Shown: positions 1 through 6,758, counted from the stretch's first letter. The stretch: DNA of 12,690 nucleotides from Candidatus Nanoarchaeia archaeon (GCA_028717785.1 JAQUND010000041.1:1-12690); one strand, 5' to 3'. Notes: a model not told the origin generated them from the sequence alone. Numbers and translations: made by a program.

Positions 1-738
1 AATATCAATCCAGCAACTATTGAAGAACTTAATTCTTATTTACTAGAATCAGTAAAATCAACTAATTCTACTCGTATCATTGCGTCTCAAAATCTTCATT
101 CAATTTATATTTACCATAAAGACGTAAAAATGAGAGCACTACACGAAAATGCATTCAAACGAGTAGATGGTATGCCATTAATCATACTCGGAAAATTAAT
201 AGGATACCCGCTCAACAAAGAACAAAGAGTCACTTGGGTAGACTACTTAGACCCGTTTTTAAAAACAATAACAAACAACAATCTAAAACTTTTTTATATC
301 GGCTCAAAACCAGATATTGCAGAAAAAGCCATTAATAATTTCAGAAAAACTTACAAAGGCATTCAAATAAACTATACAAACGGCTATTTCAACAAAGAAA
401 AAAACAGTAATGAAAATTTATCAATTATTCAAAAAATAAAAAACTATCAACCTGACGTACTTTTAGTAGGAATGGGCATGCCTATCCAAGAACACTGGAT
501 TTATGACAATTTAAATCGTCTCAATGTAAAAGTTATACTAACGTGTGGTGCAGCAGTCGAATATTCTACAGGAACAGTTTCAACACCTCCTCGATGGATG
601 GGAAAAGCAGGACTTGAATGGTTATTCAGACTATACGAAAATCCCAAACGATTTTATAAAAGATACTGCATTGAACCCTGGTTCTTACTCCCTCTAATCT
701 TTAAAGATCTTTTCTACGCTTTTAAAAGAAATAATTAA
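1..738 (+). CDS. WecG/TagA/CpsF-family glycosyltransferase (5' end cut by window)
   Basis: The frame is open from base 1, so the first internal ATG (130) is not the start; 245 codons are visible. The family usually has about 240-250 residues, so probably only the first 10-15 are missing. These enzymes transfer a sugar, often N-acetylmannosamine(uronic acid), from a nucleotide sugar to an undecaprenyl-diphosphate-linked acceptor at the inner face of the membrane. Counting from the first visible codon, family marks are the Asp of VDG (56), the likely catalytic position; YIGS in the central fold; GMGMPIQEHW (157-166); CGAAVEY (182-188); and the tail GLEWLFRL...NPKRFYKRY (204-222) followed by a hydrophobic-basic stretch, as in the C-terminal membrane-recruitment appendage. 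The next gene, 63 bases on, makes the lipid-linked first sugar, which supports a polysaccharide role. Family assignment is firm; the sugar is not known. Confidence 0.9.
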   Translation, partial: NINPATIEELNSYLLESVKSTNSTRIIASQNLHSIYIYHKDVKMRALHENAFKRVDGMPLIILGKLIGYPLNKEQRVTWVDYLDPFLKTITNNNLKLFYIGSKPDIAEKAINNFRKTYKGIQINYTNGYFNKEKNSNENLSIIQKIKNYQPDVLLVGMGMPIQEHWIYDNLNRLNVKVILTCGAAVEYSTGTVSTPPRWMGKAGLEWLFRLYENPKRFYKRYCIEPWFLLPLIFKDLFYAFKRNN

Positions 739-801
739 TATAACAAACAATTTAACACTTGAATAAGAAAAAATATTATAATAATCAAAAGGGTTTTATT
801 A

Positions 802-2199
802 ATGAAATTCACAAAACGACACCTGCTATTTGATCTATTCAAAGGATTTGATCTCGCTCTCATTTCTATTAGTCTTTGGTTGTCTATATGCTTAAACTAC
901 AAAACTTTTTTTAATAAAATTGAATTAAACATTCAATACTTTTTTTTCATTTTATTATTTCTTACTATCAATCATTTAGTACTAAAAAGCACAGGTGCAT
1001 ACGACTCAAAACGATTTTCTTCATACTACATAGAAATTAAAAGCTGCATTATAACAGCATTATTTAGCAGTCTTTCAATTCTTTTTTTAGAATTAATATT
1101 AAACTTAAAAATAAGTAGTCATTACATGATATGTATTTATGCAGGTATCTGCTTCTTATTACTATCCTTAAACAGACTACTACTATTCATATCGCTTCAA
1201 ATAGCTACTTATATGGGTAAAAACCTACGAACAGTTTTCATAGCAGGAACTAATGAAAGAGCTATGAAAATAGCTCGAAAATTACCCGAATTAGGATATG
1301 TGGTAAAAGGATTCATAGATGAAAAATGGAGAACAAAATCACACGACCTAAGTATTCCCCTTATCACTGATTTTCAAACAGCTTTTAGAGACATACCCAT
1401 CGATGAAATCATCATTTGTCTTCCCTTAAGAACTGGGTATAAATATATACAAACTATAATAGAAGCTGCAGAAGAACAAGGTATCCTCACGCGTCTATCT
1501 ACAGACCTCTTTGATCTTAAAATAGCAAAAGCAAAAATCGAATATTTTGATGACACTCCTCTTCTCACACTATTCTCTGGAAACATGTACAGAAAAATAG
1601 TGCTCATCAAAAATCTCTTTGATACTATCATTGCTTCAATTTTATTCTTATGTTTATTACCTGTTTTTCTCATAGTAGCTTTTTCAATAAAACTTTCTTC
1701 AAGAGGTCCTGTTTTTTTCTTTCAGGAACGCATTGGAATCAATAAAAAAATATTCAAAGTCATAAAATTTAGAACAATGATACCTGATGCAGAAAACAAA
1801 TTAAAAGATATAGAACATCTAAATGAAAGAAAAGATGAAGCAGCGTTTAAAATCAAAAACGATCCAAGAGTCACTGCTATAGGAAAAATTCTTAGACTTT
1901 TTAGTCTAGATGAACTACCTCAATTAATAAATGTAATCAAGGGAGATATGTCGTTAGTTGGTCCTCGACCTCTACCTGTTCGTGATTACAGGAATTTTAA
2001 AAAAGACTGGCAAAGACGAAGATTCTCTGTAAAACCTGGAATTACATGCATTTGGCAAATTTCAGGAAGGAACAATATAACATTCGAAAAATGGATGCAA
2101 ATGGACATGTCATATATTGATAATTGGTCTTTATTTTTAGATTTCAAAATATTACTTAGAACAATACCAGCAGTTATAACAGGTCATGGTGCATCTTAA
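802..2199 (+). CDS. Polyprenyl-phosphate hexose-1-phosphate transferase (WbaP/WcaJ-type)
   Basis: This 465-residue protein matches the usual length of the large bacterial sugar transferases that start surface polysaccharide repeat units by moving a hexose-1-phosphate from a UDP-sugar to undecaprenyl phosphate. Four hydrophobic segments (about 12-32, 45-62, 80-102, 107-132) form the N-terminal membrane part. A Rossmann-like domain follows (VFIAGTNERAMKIARKL from 145, then GYVVKGFID). The catalytic domain begins with a membrane-inserted helix (about 272-298) and carries QERIG (308-312), KFRTM (322-326), the Asp-Glu pair of SLDELPQL (D370, E371), GDMSLVGPRP (381-390) and PGITCIWQISGR (412-423). 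All expected catalytic marks are present, so it should be active. The start ATG has a weak AGGG upstream. The gene follows the WecG-like gene and looks like the last biosynthetic gene before the accessory island. Sugar specificity cannot be read from sequence alone. Confidence 0.93.
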   Translation: MKFTKRHLLFDLFKGFDLALISISLWLSICLNYKTFFNKIELNIQYFFFILLFLTINHLVLKSTGAYDSKRFSSYYIEIKSCIITALFSSLSILFLELILNLKISSHYMICIYAGICFLLLSLNRLLLFISLQIATYMGKNLRTVFIAGTNERAMKIARKLPELGYVVKGFIDEKWRTKSHDLSIPLITDFQTAFRDIPIDEIIICLPLRTGYKYIQTIIEAAEEQGILTRLSTDLFDLKIAKAKIEYFDDTPLLTLFSGNMYRKIVLIKNLFDTIIASILFLCLLPVFLIVAFSIKLSSRGPVFFFQERIGINKKIFKVIKFRTMIPDAENKLKDIEHLNERKDEAAFKIKNDPRVTAIGKILRLFSLDELPQLINVIKGDMSLVGPRPLPVRDYRNFKKDWQRRRFSVKPGITCIWQISGRNNITFEKWMQMDMSYIDNWSLFLDFKILLRTIPAVITGHGAS

Positions 2200-2215
2200 C
2201 AAAAAAGGAGGAAAA

Positions 2216-2347
2216 ATGCAAGAACCTGCTGATATAAAAAAAATAGAAGCAGAAGTTTTAAAAGAATTTCATGAGACATATTGTCATTGGACAGATGACA
2301 TGGTCAACAATGAAGTTCAAAAACGTCTTAAAGCTTTATCAACGTGA
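2216..2347 (+). CDS. Small 43-residue charged protein, function unknown
   Basis: A 43-codon ORF (starts MQEPADIKKIEAEV, ends KRLKALST) begins 16 bases after the sugar transferase stop. An AAGGAGG ribosome binding site at 2206-2212 sits close to the ATG and is the best Shine-Dalgarno sequence in the window, so translation is likely despite the small size. The peptide is rich in Lys and Glu and looks helical, with one Cys and one Trp in the middle; it has no signal peptide or membrane segment. The placement suggests co-transcription with the polysaccharide genes, but nothing links it to that pathway. It ends in TGA and the final A is also the first base of an ATG for the next frame. Confidence 0.6.
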   Translation: MQEPADIKKIEAEVLKEFHETYCHWTDDMVNNEVQKRLKALST

Positions 2348-2358
2348 TGTGAAAAACG

Positions 2359-2646
2359 TTGAAATTCTTTTTAATGTTTGTGTTTTTTAATTATAGCATA
2401 AGTAATGCTGAAAAAATCATTATTACACAAGACAGTTGTAGCAAAATCAGCGTTGTACTTAAAGAACACCTCGATCTTGGTAGACTACGTAGATATGATA
2501 ACGTCTTAATGTTTTGTTATGACAAAAATTTCTTTTACATTAGTCGAAAATTTTGTCCCACAACAATTCTACCAATTTCAAACTGGTCAATAGACACTAT
2601 ATACTATGAAACACGACAACAAAATCAAAATGCAAAACAATATTAA
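2359..2646 (+). CDS. Small exported protein, unknown; start codon in doubt
   Basis: This is a 95-residue ORF read from TTG 2359. Its N-terminus (Lys, then FFLMFVFFNYSISNA before Glu) looks like a signal peptide cleaved after SNA, leaving a mature protein of about 77 residues with three Cys. No good ribosome binding site precedes TTG, and the next in-frame ATG (2374) would leave almost no basic residue before the hydrophobic core. An ATG in the same frame lies at 2347-2349 but is followed at once by TGA (2350-2352). With that codon repaired, the protein would start Met-X-Lys-Thr-Leu-Lys-Phe-Phe, a better signal peptide. It is therefore either a TTG-started gene or one with a recent nonsense change at codon 2. 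I do not recognise the mature part. Confidence 0.45.
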   Translation: MKFFLMFVFFNYSISNAEKIIITQDSCSKISVVLKEHLDLGRLRRYDNVLMFCYDKNFFYISRKFCPTTILPISNWSIDTIYYETRQQNQNAKQY

Positions 2647-2662
2647 TCTCAATGGAGGTCTT

Positions 2663-3211
2663 ATGAAAAAGTTTCTTTTACTTTCACTATGTCTTTGTTC
2701 GTTCGCTTTTTCGCAAAGCGATTCGACAACTCAACCAAAACTAGATACACAGTCGTTAAATGTCGCTATGAACAGCAGCATTGTTCAAGCATTAACAGAA
2801 CAACAATCGCTTTTTGAAGAACAAATCTTAACACAAAATATATTTAACACTCTCAGTATCATCGCAGGCGTATCAGGATTAGCTTTCACAATAGCAGATG
2901 GTTCAAAAGATTGTCAATGGTGGAAAGATGGCAAACTAACTGATGGTACAAAATGGACTTCAACTCACACTGCAACAGCAATCTTATCATCTAGTTTAAT
3001 TCTCTCAAGCGCTATCTCAATAGACTTCAACAAAAAAACTTTATCAAACCTTTCAAAAACAAATTTAAAATTAATCACTCCATACAACACAGCTTTACAA
3101 AAAAAAGAATCAATATCTAAATCTTCAAAACCAAACATTTTTGTCATAGCAGGAATCACAGCTTTAACATCTGTCACGTGTCTTATCACATCAGGCGTAT
3201 TAAACGACTAA
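2663..3211 (+). CDS. Exported or membrane-anchored protein, unknown
   Basis: The frame is open upstream to 2606, but the ATG at 2663 is the likely start. It is preceded by GGAGG (2654-2658) and opens a textbook signal peptide, MKKFLLLSLCLCSFAFS, with probable cleavage before QSD. The product is 182 residues. The mature part is rich in Ser, Thr and Gln and holds hydrophobic stretches at about 60-76 (FNTLSIIAGVSGLAFTI), 100-118 and near the C-terminus (165-180), so it may sit in a membrane after export. A central WWKDGK segment follows a single Cys. It lies 16 bases after the preceding small exported protein, probably in the same transcript, and a strong hairpin terminator follows 26 bases after the stop. 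No family recognised. Confidence 0.65.
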   Translation: MKKFLLLSLCLCSFAFSQSDSTTQPKLDTQSLNVAMNSSIVQALTEQQSLFEEQILTQNIFNTLSIIAGVSGLAFTIADGSKDCQWWKDGKLTDGTKWTSTHTATAILSSSLILSSAISIDFNKKTLSNLSKTNLKLITPYNTALQKKESISKSSKPNIFVIAGITALTSVTCLITSGVLND

Positions 3212-3237
3212 TCACATAGAACATTGATTGAAACTAT

Positions 3238-3276
3238 AAAAATAAAAGGGTTTACTAAAAATCCTTTTATTTTTTA
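3238..3276 (+). terminator. Rho-independent terminator after the exported-protein gene
   Basis: A perfect 12-bp stem pairs 3238-3249 (AAAAATAAAAGG) with 3263-3274 (CCTTTTATTTTT) around a 13-base loop. The 3' arm runs into a T-tract and the 5' arm begins with an A-tract, so it could act on both strands. It lies 26 bases after the stop at 3211 and separates that gene from the next by 186 bases. The bases AAAGGGT (3245-3251) could instead pair with ACCCTTT (3284-3290). Confidence 0.65.
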
Positions 3277-3397
3277 AACTAATACCCTTTAGCACATTTA
3301 ATTTTATAATGTTTAGATTTCTATTAACAATTAACTTCGTTATGCTAAAGATGGTAGCGTGTATCTCGAATTTTAAAATTGAACATAGGAAATTATT

Positions 3398-3841
3398 ATG
3401 TCATTCTGGAATCATTATTCTGGAAAATCAATAGGTCGCGCTATTCACTTTATTTATACGTACTGTGACCTTAATAAAGCTGAACAATGTATATTTGACC
3501 TTAAAAATAATATCACATATAATGAAAAAAAATTTGCTACGATAACATGGTCTATTCATAATTATGAGGGAATTGAGATAGAAACACCTAAGTTCGAATT
3601 TGTTGATCAATACTATCAAGAAAAACAAAAATTTTTTATAAATTTAGCTGTTGTAACTTTAAAAGAGTTTAAAGATAAATTAAAAGACAAAAATTATTTT
3701 GATCTTTTTAGAACTGTATATACTGAATGTTTTAAAAATTATCAAGATTATACTTTTAAAAAATTTCCAGATTACAACAATATGGTAGACAACGCAAATA
3801 CGCACGGACATCAGATAACCATCGCAAAAAAAGATTTATAA
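3398..3841 (+). CDS. Unknown 147-residue protein, possibly cut short by a stop
   Basis: A soluble protein rich in Lys, Phe, Tyr and Asn, with an AGGA ribosome binding site (3387-3390) before ATG. It starts MSFWNHYSGKSIGRAIHF; aromatic and basic residues are spread through it, and it has no signal peptide, membrane span or motif I recognise. After its TAA (3839-3841) the same frame stays open for 34 more codons and closes at TGA 3944-3946, exactly overlapping the ATG of the next gene (ATGA). That arrangement is common for coupled genes, so the ancestral protein may have had about 182 residues. The leader region 3212-3397 holds the preceding terminator and a TATAAT at 3305-3310 with no good -35 box, so a promoter here is only possible. 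Confidence 0.6.
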   Translation: MSFWNHYSGKSIGRAIHFIYTYCDLNKAEQCIFDLKNNITYNEKKFATITWSIHNYEGIEIETPKFEFVDQYYQEKQKFFINLAVVTLKEFKDKLKDKNYFDLFRTVYTECFKNYQDYTFKKFPDYNNMVDNANTHGHQITIAKKDL

Positions 3842-3946
3842 ACTAGTGAGAAAACGAATAATCATAAAAGCAAATCTAAAAAACGAGAAAGACAACAATC
3901 AAAACTATCAATAATTGAAGAACTACAAACATACATAAAAAAATGA
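3842..3946 (+). other. In-frame continuation of the 3398 gene past its stop
   Basis: Reading on in the frame of the upstream gene after TAA gives 34 codons (start TSEKTNNHKSKSKKRERQQ, end EELQTYIKK) and then TGA at 3944-3946. The peptide is strongly basic and then amphipathic, like a helical tail. It has no start codon of its own in this frame. Its stop overlaps the ATG at 3943 by the ATGA pattern. I infer a former C-terminal tail lost by a nonsense change, or produced only by readthrough. Confidence 0.35.
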
Positions 3947-4176
3947 ATTATTATTATACAAATCGACAAGAATCTGATGAAAGTTGTAAAGACAATTCGC
4001 AACAAATAAACACTATGTCTACAATTCATGTTTCATACTCAGATCTACGAAAAAACAAAAAATTAGAACGCATAGCAAAAATAAAACACGAACAAAAAAA
4101 GATACCTATCACTGTCACATATTACGATATAGGTCTTCAAGGTGATAAGGTGACACAAAACCACATACACCTCTAA
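3943..4176 (+). CDS. Small unknown protein (77 residues)
   Basis: A 77-codon ORF whose ATG overlaps the TGA of the extended upstream frame. The N-terminal 24 residues are polar and low in complexity (MNYYYTNRQESDESCKDNSQQ). A second Met at codon 25 (4015, MSTIHVSYSDLRKNKK) is an alternative start giving 53 residues. The middle is highly basic and the end (PITVTYYDIGLQGDKVTQNH) looks like beta strand. No ribosome binding site is evident at either ATG, so expression would depend on coupling. No signal peptide and no known domain. It may be a remnant. Confidence 0.4.
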   Translation: MNYYYTNRQESDESCKDNSQQINTMSTIHVSYSDLRKNKKLERIAKIKHEQKKIPITVTYYDIGLQGDKVTQNHIHL

Positions 4177-4261
4177 TAACATCAAAAACTCGTCACAATT
4201 CAAAGAATTTATTATTTTACAACATCATAAATACCATTGCTTTTATAAAATTTCATAAAAC

Positions 4262-4633
4262 ATGACAAACAAACTTCTTATCATCATTACATTCTTATCA
4301 CTATCATCTTATTCTCATGACATAAAATCAATACAAAACAAATTCCCATTTGACAGAGCACACCCTTCGCAATATACGACTCTATGGCTAGACAATATTA
4401 ACGATAATAAAATCTCTCTAAAATACTGGATCTATGACAGAAAAACTAAACAAGAACACACAGGTATTATAACAACAACCGGAAAACCAACAACATGGCA
4501 CAAAAGATTCTACTACAAACCTAAAACAACAAAAATAATCGACATATCAAATTTCCCAAAAACACTCGACTACAATCTGTTCTCTTATATTATCTCGTCA
4601 TGCTTAGAATTCGGACCCGAAGACACCTGGTAA
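4262..4633 (+). CDS. Small exported protein, unknown
   Basis: This 123-residue protein starts with a signal peptide (MTNKLLIIITFLSLSSYS, likely cleaved before His-Asp). The mature part of about 105 residues is basic and rich in Thr, Lys, Tyr and Trp and looks like short beta strands (SLKYWIYDRKTKQEHTGIIT). It ends in FGPEDTW and has one Cys near the end. No ribosome binding site is visible upstream of the ATG. It lies 85 bases after the preceding ORF with no terminator between. The signal peptide is the only solid clue; it should act in the periplasm or outside the cell. Confidence 0.55.
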   Translation: MTNKLLIIITFLSLSSYSHDIKSIQNKFPFDRAHPSQYTTLWLDNINDNKISLKYWIYDRKTKQEHTGIITTTGKPTTWHKRFYYKPKTTKIIDISNFPKTLDYNLFSYIISSCLEFGPEDTW

Positions 4634-4652
4634 AAAACATTCCTTAAAAAGT

Positions 4653-4698
4653 ATTATTTCTTTTTTAAGTTCTTATATATTTTTTCAAAAGAAATAAT
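4653..4698. repeat. 12-bp perfect inverted repeat in the 4634-4862 intergenic gap
   Basis: ATTATTTCTTTT (4653-4664) is repeated inverted as AAAAGAAATAAT (4687-4698) with a 22-base spacer. The 5' arm also overlaps a second possible hairpin (CTTAAAAA with TTTTTTAAG). Both stems are almost pure A/T and so weak. It could be an inefficient terminator for the exported-protein gene or an operator for the gene at 4863. The rest of this 229-base gap shows only AT-rich sequence with no convincing promoter. Confidence 0.3.
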
Positions 4699-4862
4699 TT
4701 CATCGCATCTTTTGGCATTTTTTAACAAACATTTGATATAACAAAGAACTATAAGTTTAAAAGAATTTAAATTTATATACTAACATTCGGAAATTCTGAC
4801 ACTACATTTTTTAATATTGAATTAAATAAATATATAAAATAAAAAATTAAGGAGAAAAATAT

Positions 4863-5690
4863 ATGGACGAGTCAATAAACGATTTTAAAACGATAAATAA
4901 ACCGTACTTAATTCAACGAGGTTCGTTCAGAAATATAAAAAACGATGAAATTGTCGGACTAGATTCATTAATTAGCTATGATTATATGGGAAGTGCTGAA
5001 TTTGAGTTTGGTGCATTGCCTCAATCACTTACTAGAATTTGTGAATCTTTAGATCAATACGAAGTATTTCCAACAATAACAAAAAATGCTGATGGTCAAT
5101 GTCTCTACATTTTTTGTCGAAAAAGTCAAGCTGAAGAAATATTTAAATGTGTGTTACGTTTTTCAAAAGAAGAATATTCGCAAGAACTTATAACAAAAGA
5201 ACGGGTTGGACTTTATAGTTATATTAATTGTAAATCTGAATTTGATTTGCGAATAAATTTTTGGTGGGATGTCACAGAAATCGAATACGATAAACTTGGA
5301 AATGACTGGATGATTTGTTTTGGCGATAATATCACTAGATTGATAATTGCAATAAACAAAGTTTGCACAAAAAAGAATATTAAATTTCAAAAAGAATTAC
5401 CAAAACTTATGCAAACTAAAATAAGTGACATTAATATTGAAATAGTTGATGATTATAAAGTTATTAAAATTATATATCCAACATCAAAATCTATTTCTAT
5501 TGTCAAACGAAATATTATCAAATTTGAAGAAACTGATTCTTCAAAAATAAACGTTACTGTAAAGACAAATAAAGGCCAAGAAAAACTAATTATTGTTGAT
5601 ATCCCGCGATCTTCAATCAGAGAAATATTTTTAAATAAAATCAAACAATCCATCTGCTCTTTGAGCTGTAGAACATTTAAGAAAACTTAA
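4863..5690 (+). CDS. Phage-type hypothetical protein with YMGSAEFEFGALP motif
   Basis: This 275-residue soluble protein has a good AAGGAG ribosome binding site 9 bases before ATG. Near the N-terminus it carries YLIQRGSF (15-22) and SYDYMGSAEFEFGALPQSL (38-56). From memory, that sequence marks a family of uncharacterised proteins common in phages and mobile elements; I know no established function for it. The next part (about 65-165) alternates strands and helices and includes FWWDVTEIEYDKLGNDW. The last 100 residues are Lys/Ile-rich and beta-like and may form a separate domain. No signal peptide or membrane span. It begins a new unit after a 229-base gap, and an inverted-repeat element starts three bases after its stop. 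Confidence 0.7.
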   Translation: MDESINDFKTINKPYLIQRGSFRNIKNDEIVGLDSLISYDYMGSAEFEFGALPQSLTRICESLDQYEVFPTITKNADGQCLYIFCRKSQAEEIFKCVLRFSKEEYSQELITKERVGLYSYINCKSEFDLRINFWWDVTEIEYDKLGNDWMICFGDNITRLIIAINKVCTKKNIKFQKELPKLMQTKISDINIEIVDDYKVIKIIYPTSKSISIVKRNIIKFEETDSSKINVTVKTNKGQEKLIIVDIPRSSIREIFLNKIKQSICSLSCRTFKKT

Positions 5691-5693
5691 TTA

Positions 5694-5794
5694 TATGTGG
5701 CGTAAAACGAGACTGCGAGTAGCAAAAAATTGCCAGTTGATCAGTCCACTAAGTGACACTGGAGCTTTTGGTGGAGAAGCTACTACGCCACATA
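5694..5794 (+). ncRNA. Candidate structured RNA or short inverted-repeat element
   Basis: A 101-base block is closed by a perfect 11-bp inverted repeat: TATGTGGCGTA (5694-5704) with TACGCCACATA (5784-5794). Stacked on it, GTAGC (5719-5723) can pair with GCTAC (5779-5783). Inside, CCAGT pairs with ACTGG (about 5733-5762) around a small CACTAAGTG hairpin, and TCCAC (about 5745-5749) could pair with GTGGA (5771-5775) as a pseudoknot. AGCTT/AAGCT is an alternative stem. The block is richer in G+C than its surroundings and has no useful ORF. It matches no tRNA, riboswitch or ribozyme core that I recognise. It could also be a miniature inverted-repeat element, though no clear target duplication is seen. 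The strand is assumed from the neighbouring genes. Confidence 0.45.
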
Positions 5795-5874
5795 ATCAAT
5801 ATAGAAACATATCGAACATACACGCAACAACCTATTCGCTATGCACATTTTAAATCACAATATCTGCATGTGAC

Positions 5875-5891
5875 AAAAAGCCTCGCTTTTT
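5875..5891 (+). terminator. Short terminator-like hairpin overlapping the CRISPR-like repeat
   Basis: AAAAAGC (5875-5881), loop CTC, GCTTTTT (5885-5891) form a perfect 7-bp hairpin with an A-tract before and a T-tract within the 3' arm. It may end transcription from 4863 through the structured element. It shares bases with the repeat-like sequence beginning at 5880, so the two readings compete or coexist. Confidence 0.4.
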
Positions 5892-5911
5892 ATGAGCGTA
5901 CAGATTGAAAT
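5880..5911 (+). repeat. Orphan CRISPR type I-C-like repeat, copy 1 (degenerate)
   Basis: This 32-base sequence ends in GATTGAAAT, the usual 3' end of type I-C repeats. Aligned without gaps to the copy at 6641-6672 it agrees at 22 of 32 positions. Its hairpin has CGCTT and GAGCG arms around a 5-base loop at the same place as in the other copy; the changed stem positions keep pairing through U-A and G-U. There is only one copy here, with no spacer array and no cas genes. Confidence 0.45.
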
Positions 5912-6005
5912 CTAAAACAACCTGGCAGACATTCATTATATACACGTCATAATCGTTAATCATAAAATCACTTTAAATTCATAAATCTGTCTTAAAGGAG
6001 AATAA

Positions 6006-6605
6006 ATGTTGCTAAAAAATTTTATTCTTGTGTTTTTTTTGTTTATCTTCTCAATGGCTGAAGAAAATAATGCAATGTTTGGCCTTAAATGGAAAATGAG
6101 TCAACAACAAATAAAAGCTATAGGAATTTCTATAGAAAGAATAAATTCAGACAAGAACTTAAGCACATATAAAACTTACAAATTACCCAAACCTATATCT
6201 TTTGGCGAATCATACTATTTAGTCTTTGATGAATCTGAATTAGTAAAACTTGGAATGTATTCAGAAACTATCGAAAATGATCCTTATGGCACTAAAGGAA
6301 AAGAACTTTTTGAACGCATTATCGCTCTAATGAATAAAACATACAAACTTGACAAAACTTATTGCACAACAGGAAATGAATTATATGAAGAATCAGATGA
6401 ATTCTATGAATGTTTAAGATATAAAGGTTGCGGAATGTGGGTAGCAACATTTTCTGACACCAACAAACACATCATAGTTGAACTTAGAGGATTAAGGCGC
6501 GGCACAGGATTTCTTGTTATCACAGCAGAATCTAATTATTTTGATAATTCATCTGAAAAATATGAAAATCTAAAAAACGAAGATGACAGTAAAGCTTTTG
6601 AATAA
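6006..6605 (+). CDS. Exported protein, unknown, between two CRISPR-like repeats
   Basis: This 199-residue protein has a strong AAGGAG ribosome binding site and a signal peptide (MLLKNFILVFFLFIFSMA, cleavage before EEN). The mature N-terminus, FGLKWKMSQQQIKAIGI (25-41), resembles the opening of small periplasmic proteins in which W-x-MS-x-x-x-I/V-x-x-x-G-I starts an amphipathic helix; I cannot name a family. Three Cys (120, 136, 142) lie in the second half and could form one disulfide. The rest alternates strands and helices, and the C-terminus is acidic (KNEDDSKAFE). It is the only gene in the 729 bases between the two CRISPR-like repeats, so it may have moved as a unit. Confidence 0.65.
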   Translation: MLLKNFILVFFLFIFSMAEENNAMFGLKWKMSQQQIKAIGISIERINSDKNLSTYKTYKLPKPISFGESYYLVFDESELVKLGMYSETIENDPYGTKGKELFERIIALMNKTYKLDKTYCTTGNELYEESDEFYECLRYKGCGMWVATFSDTNKHIIVELRGLRRGTGFLVITAESNYFDNSSEKYENLKNEDDSKAFE

Positions 6606-6640
6606 AACAATTTTTCTTAATATATCTATATCTCTAAAAT

Positions 6641-6672
6641 GTCACGCTCTTCACGGGCGTGTGGATTGAAAC
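6641..6672 (+). repeat. Orphan CRISPR type I-C-like repeat, copy 2
   Basis: A single 32-base sequence with the look of a canonical type I-C repeat: it begins GTCACGC, ends GTGGATTGAAAC, and has a 7-bp stem CACGCTC (6643-6649) / GGGCGTG (6655-6661) with one G-U pair and a TTCAC loop. Its G+C content is far above the flanks. No second exact copy follows at the usual 64-70 base spacing, so it is not an array. It lies in the 153-base gap between the genes at 6006 and 6759. Confidence 0.6.
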
Positions 6673-6744
6673 AAAATCAAGACAATGACTAAAAACAAAC
6701 TATTACGCTTCTAAAACAAAACGAGAAATTTAAACAAAATCAAG
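6669..6744 (+). repeat. 13-bp direct repeat before the 6759 gene
   Basis: AAACAAAATCAAG occurs at 6669-6681 and again at 6732-6744, and the similarity continues weakly beyond (ACAAT, then TAAAA). The second copy runs into the start region of the 6759 gene. The first continues into ATGACTAAAAACAAACTA, a 9-codon ORF (6685-6714), so it may be the remains of another gene start. Confidence 0.3.
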
Positions 6745-6758
6745 GAACAATCATTAAA

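Noticed and set aside
1374..1673. 99-codon minus-strand ORF
   Set aside because: Lies wholly inside the sugar transferase, whose domains are complete, and has no start signal or recognisable features.
3203..3234. GATTGAAAC at 3226-3234 as a third CRISPR-like repeat
   Set aside because: Only the last nine bases match; the 23 bases before them agree at about chance level and form no hairpin.
5694..5794. Integron attC site, retron ncRNA or known self-cleaving ribozyme
   Set aside because: No RYYYAAC/GTTRRRY boxes, no reverse transcriptase gene nearby, and no hammerhead, twister, pistol or similar core.
5946..5978. A decayed further repeat about one spacer length after the 5880 copy (begins GTCAT, ends TTTAAAT)
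   Set aside because: Matches are few beyond the ends and there is no stem. A similar weak candidate at 6702-6735 after the second copy fails in the same way.
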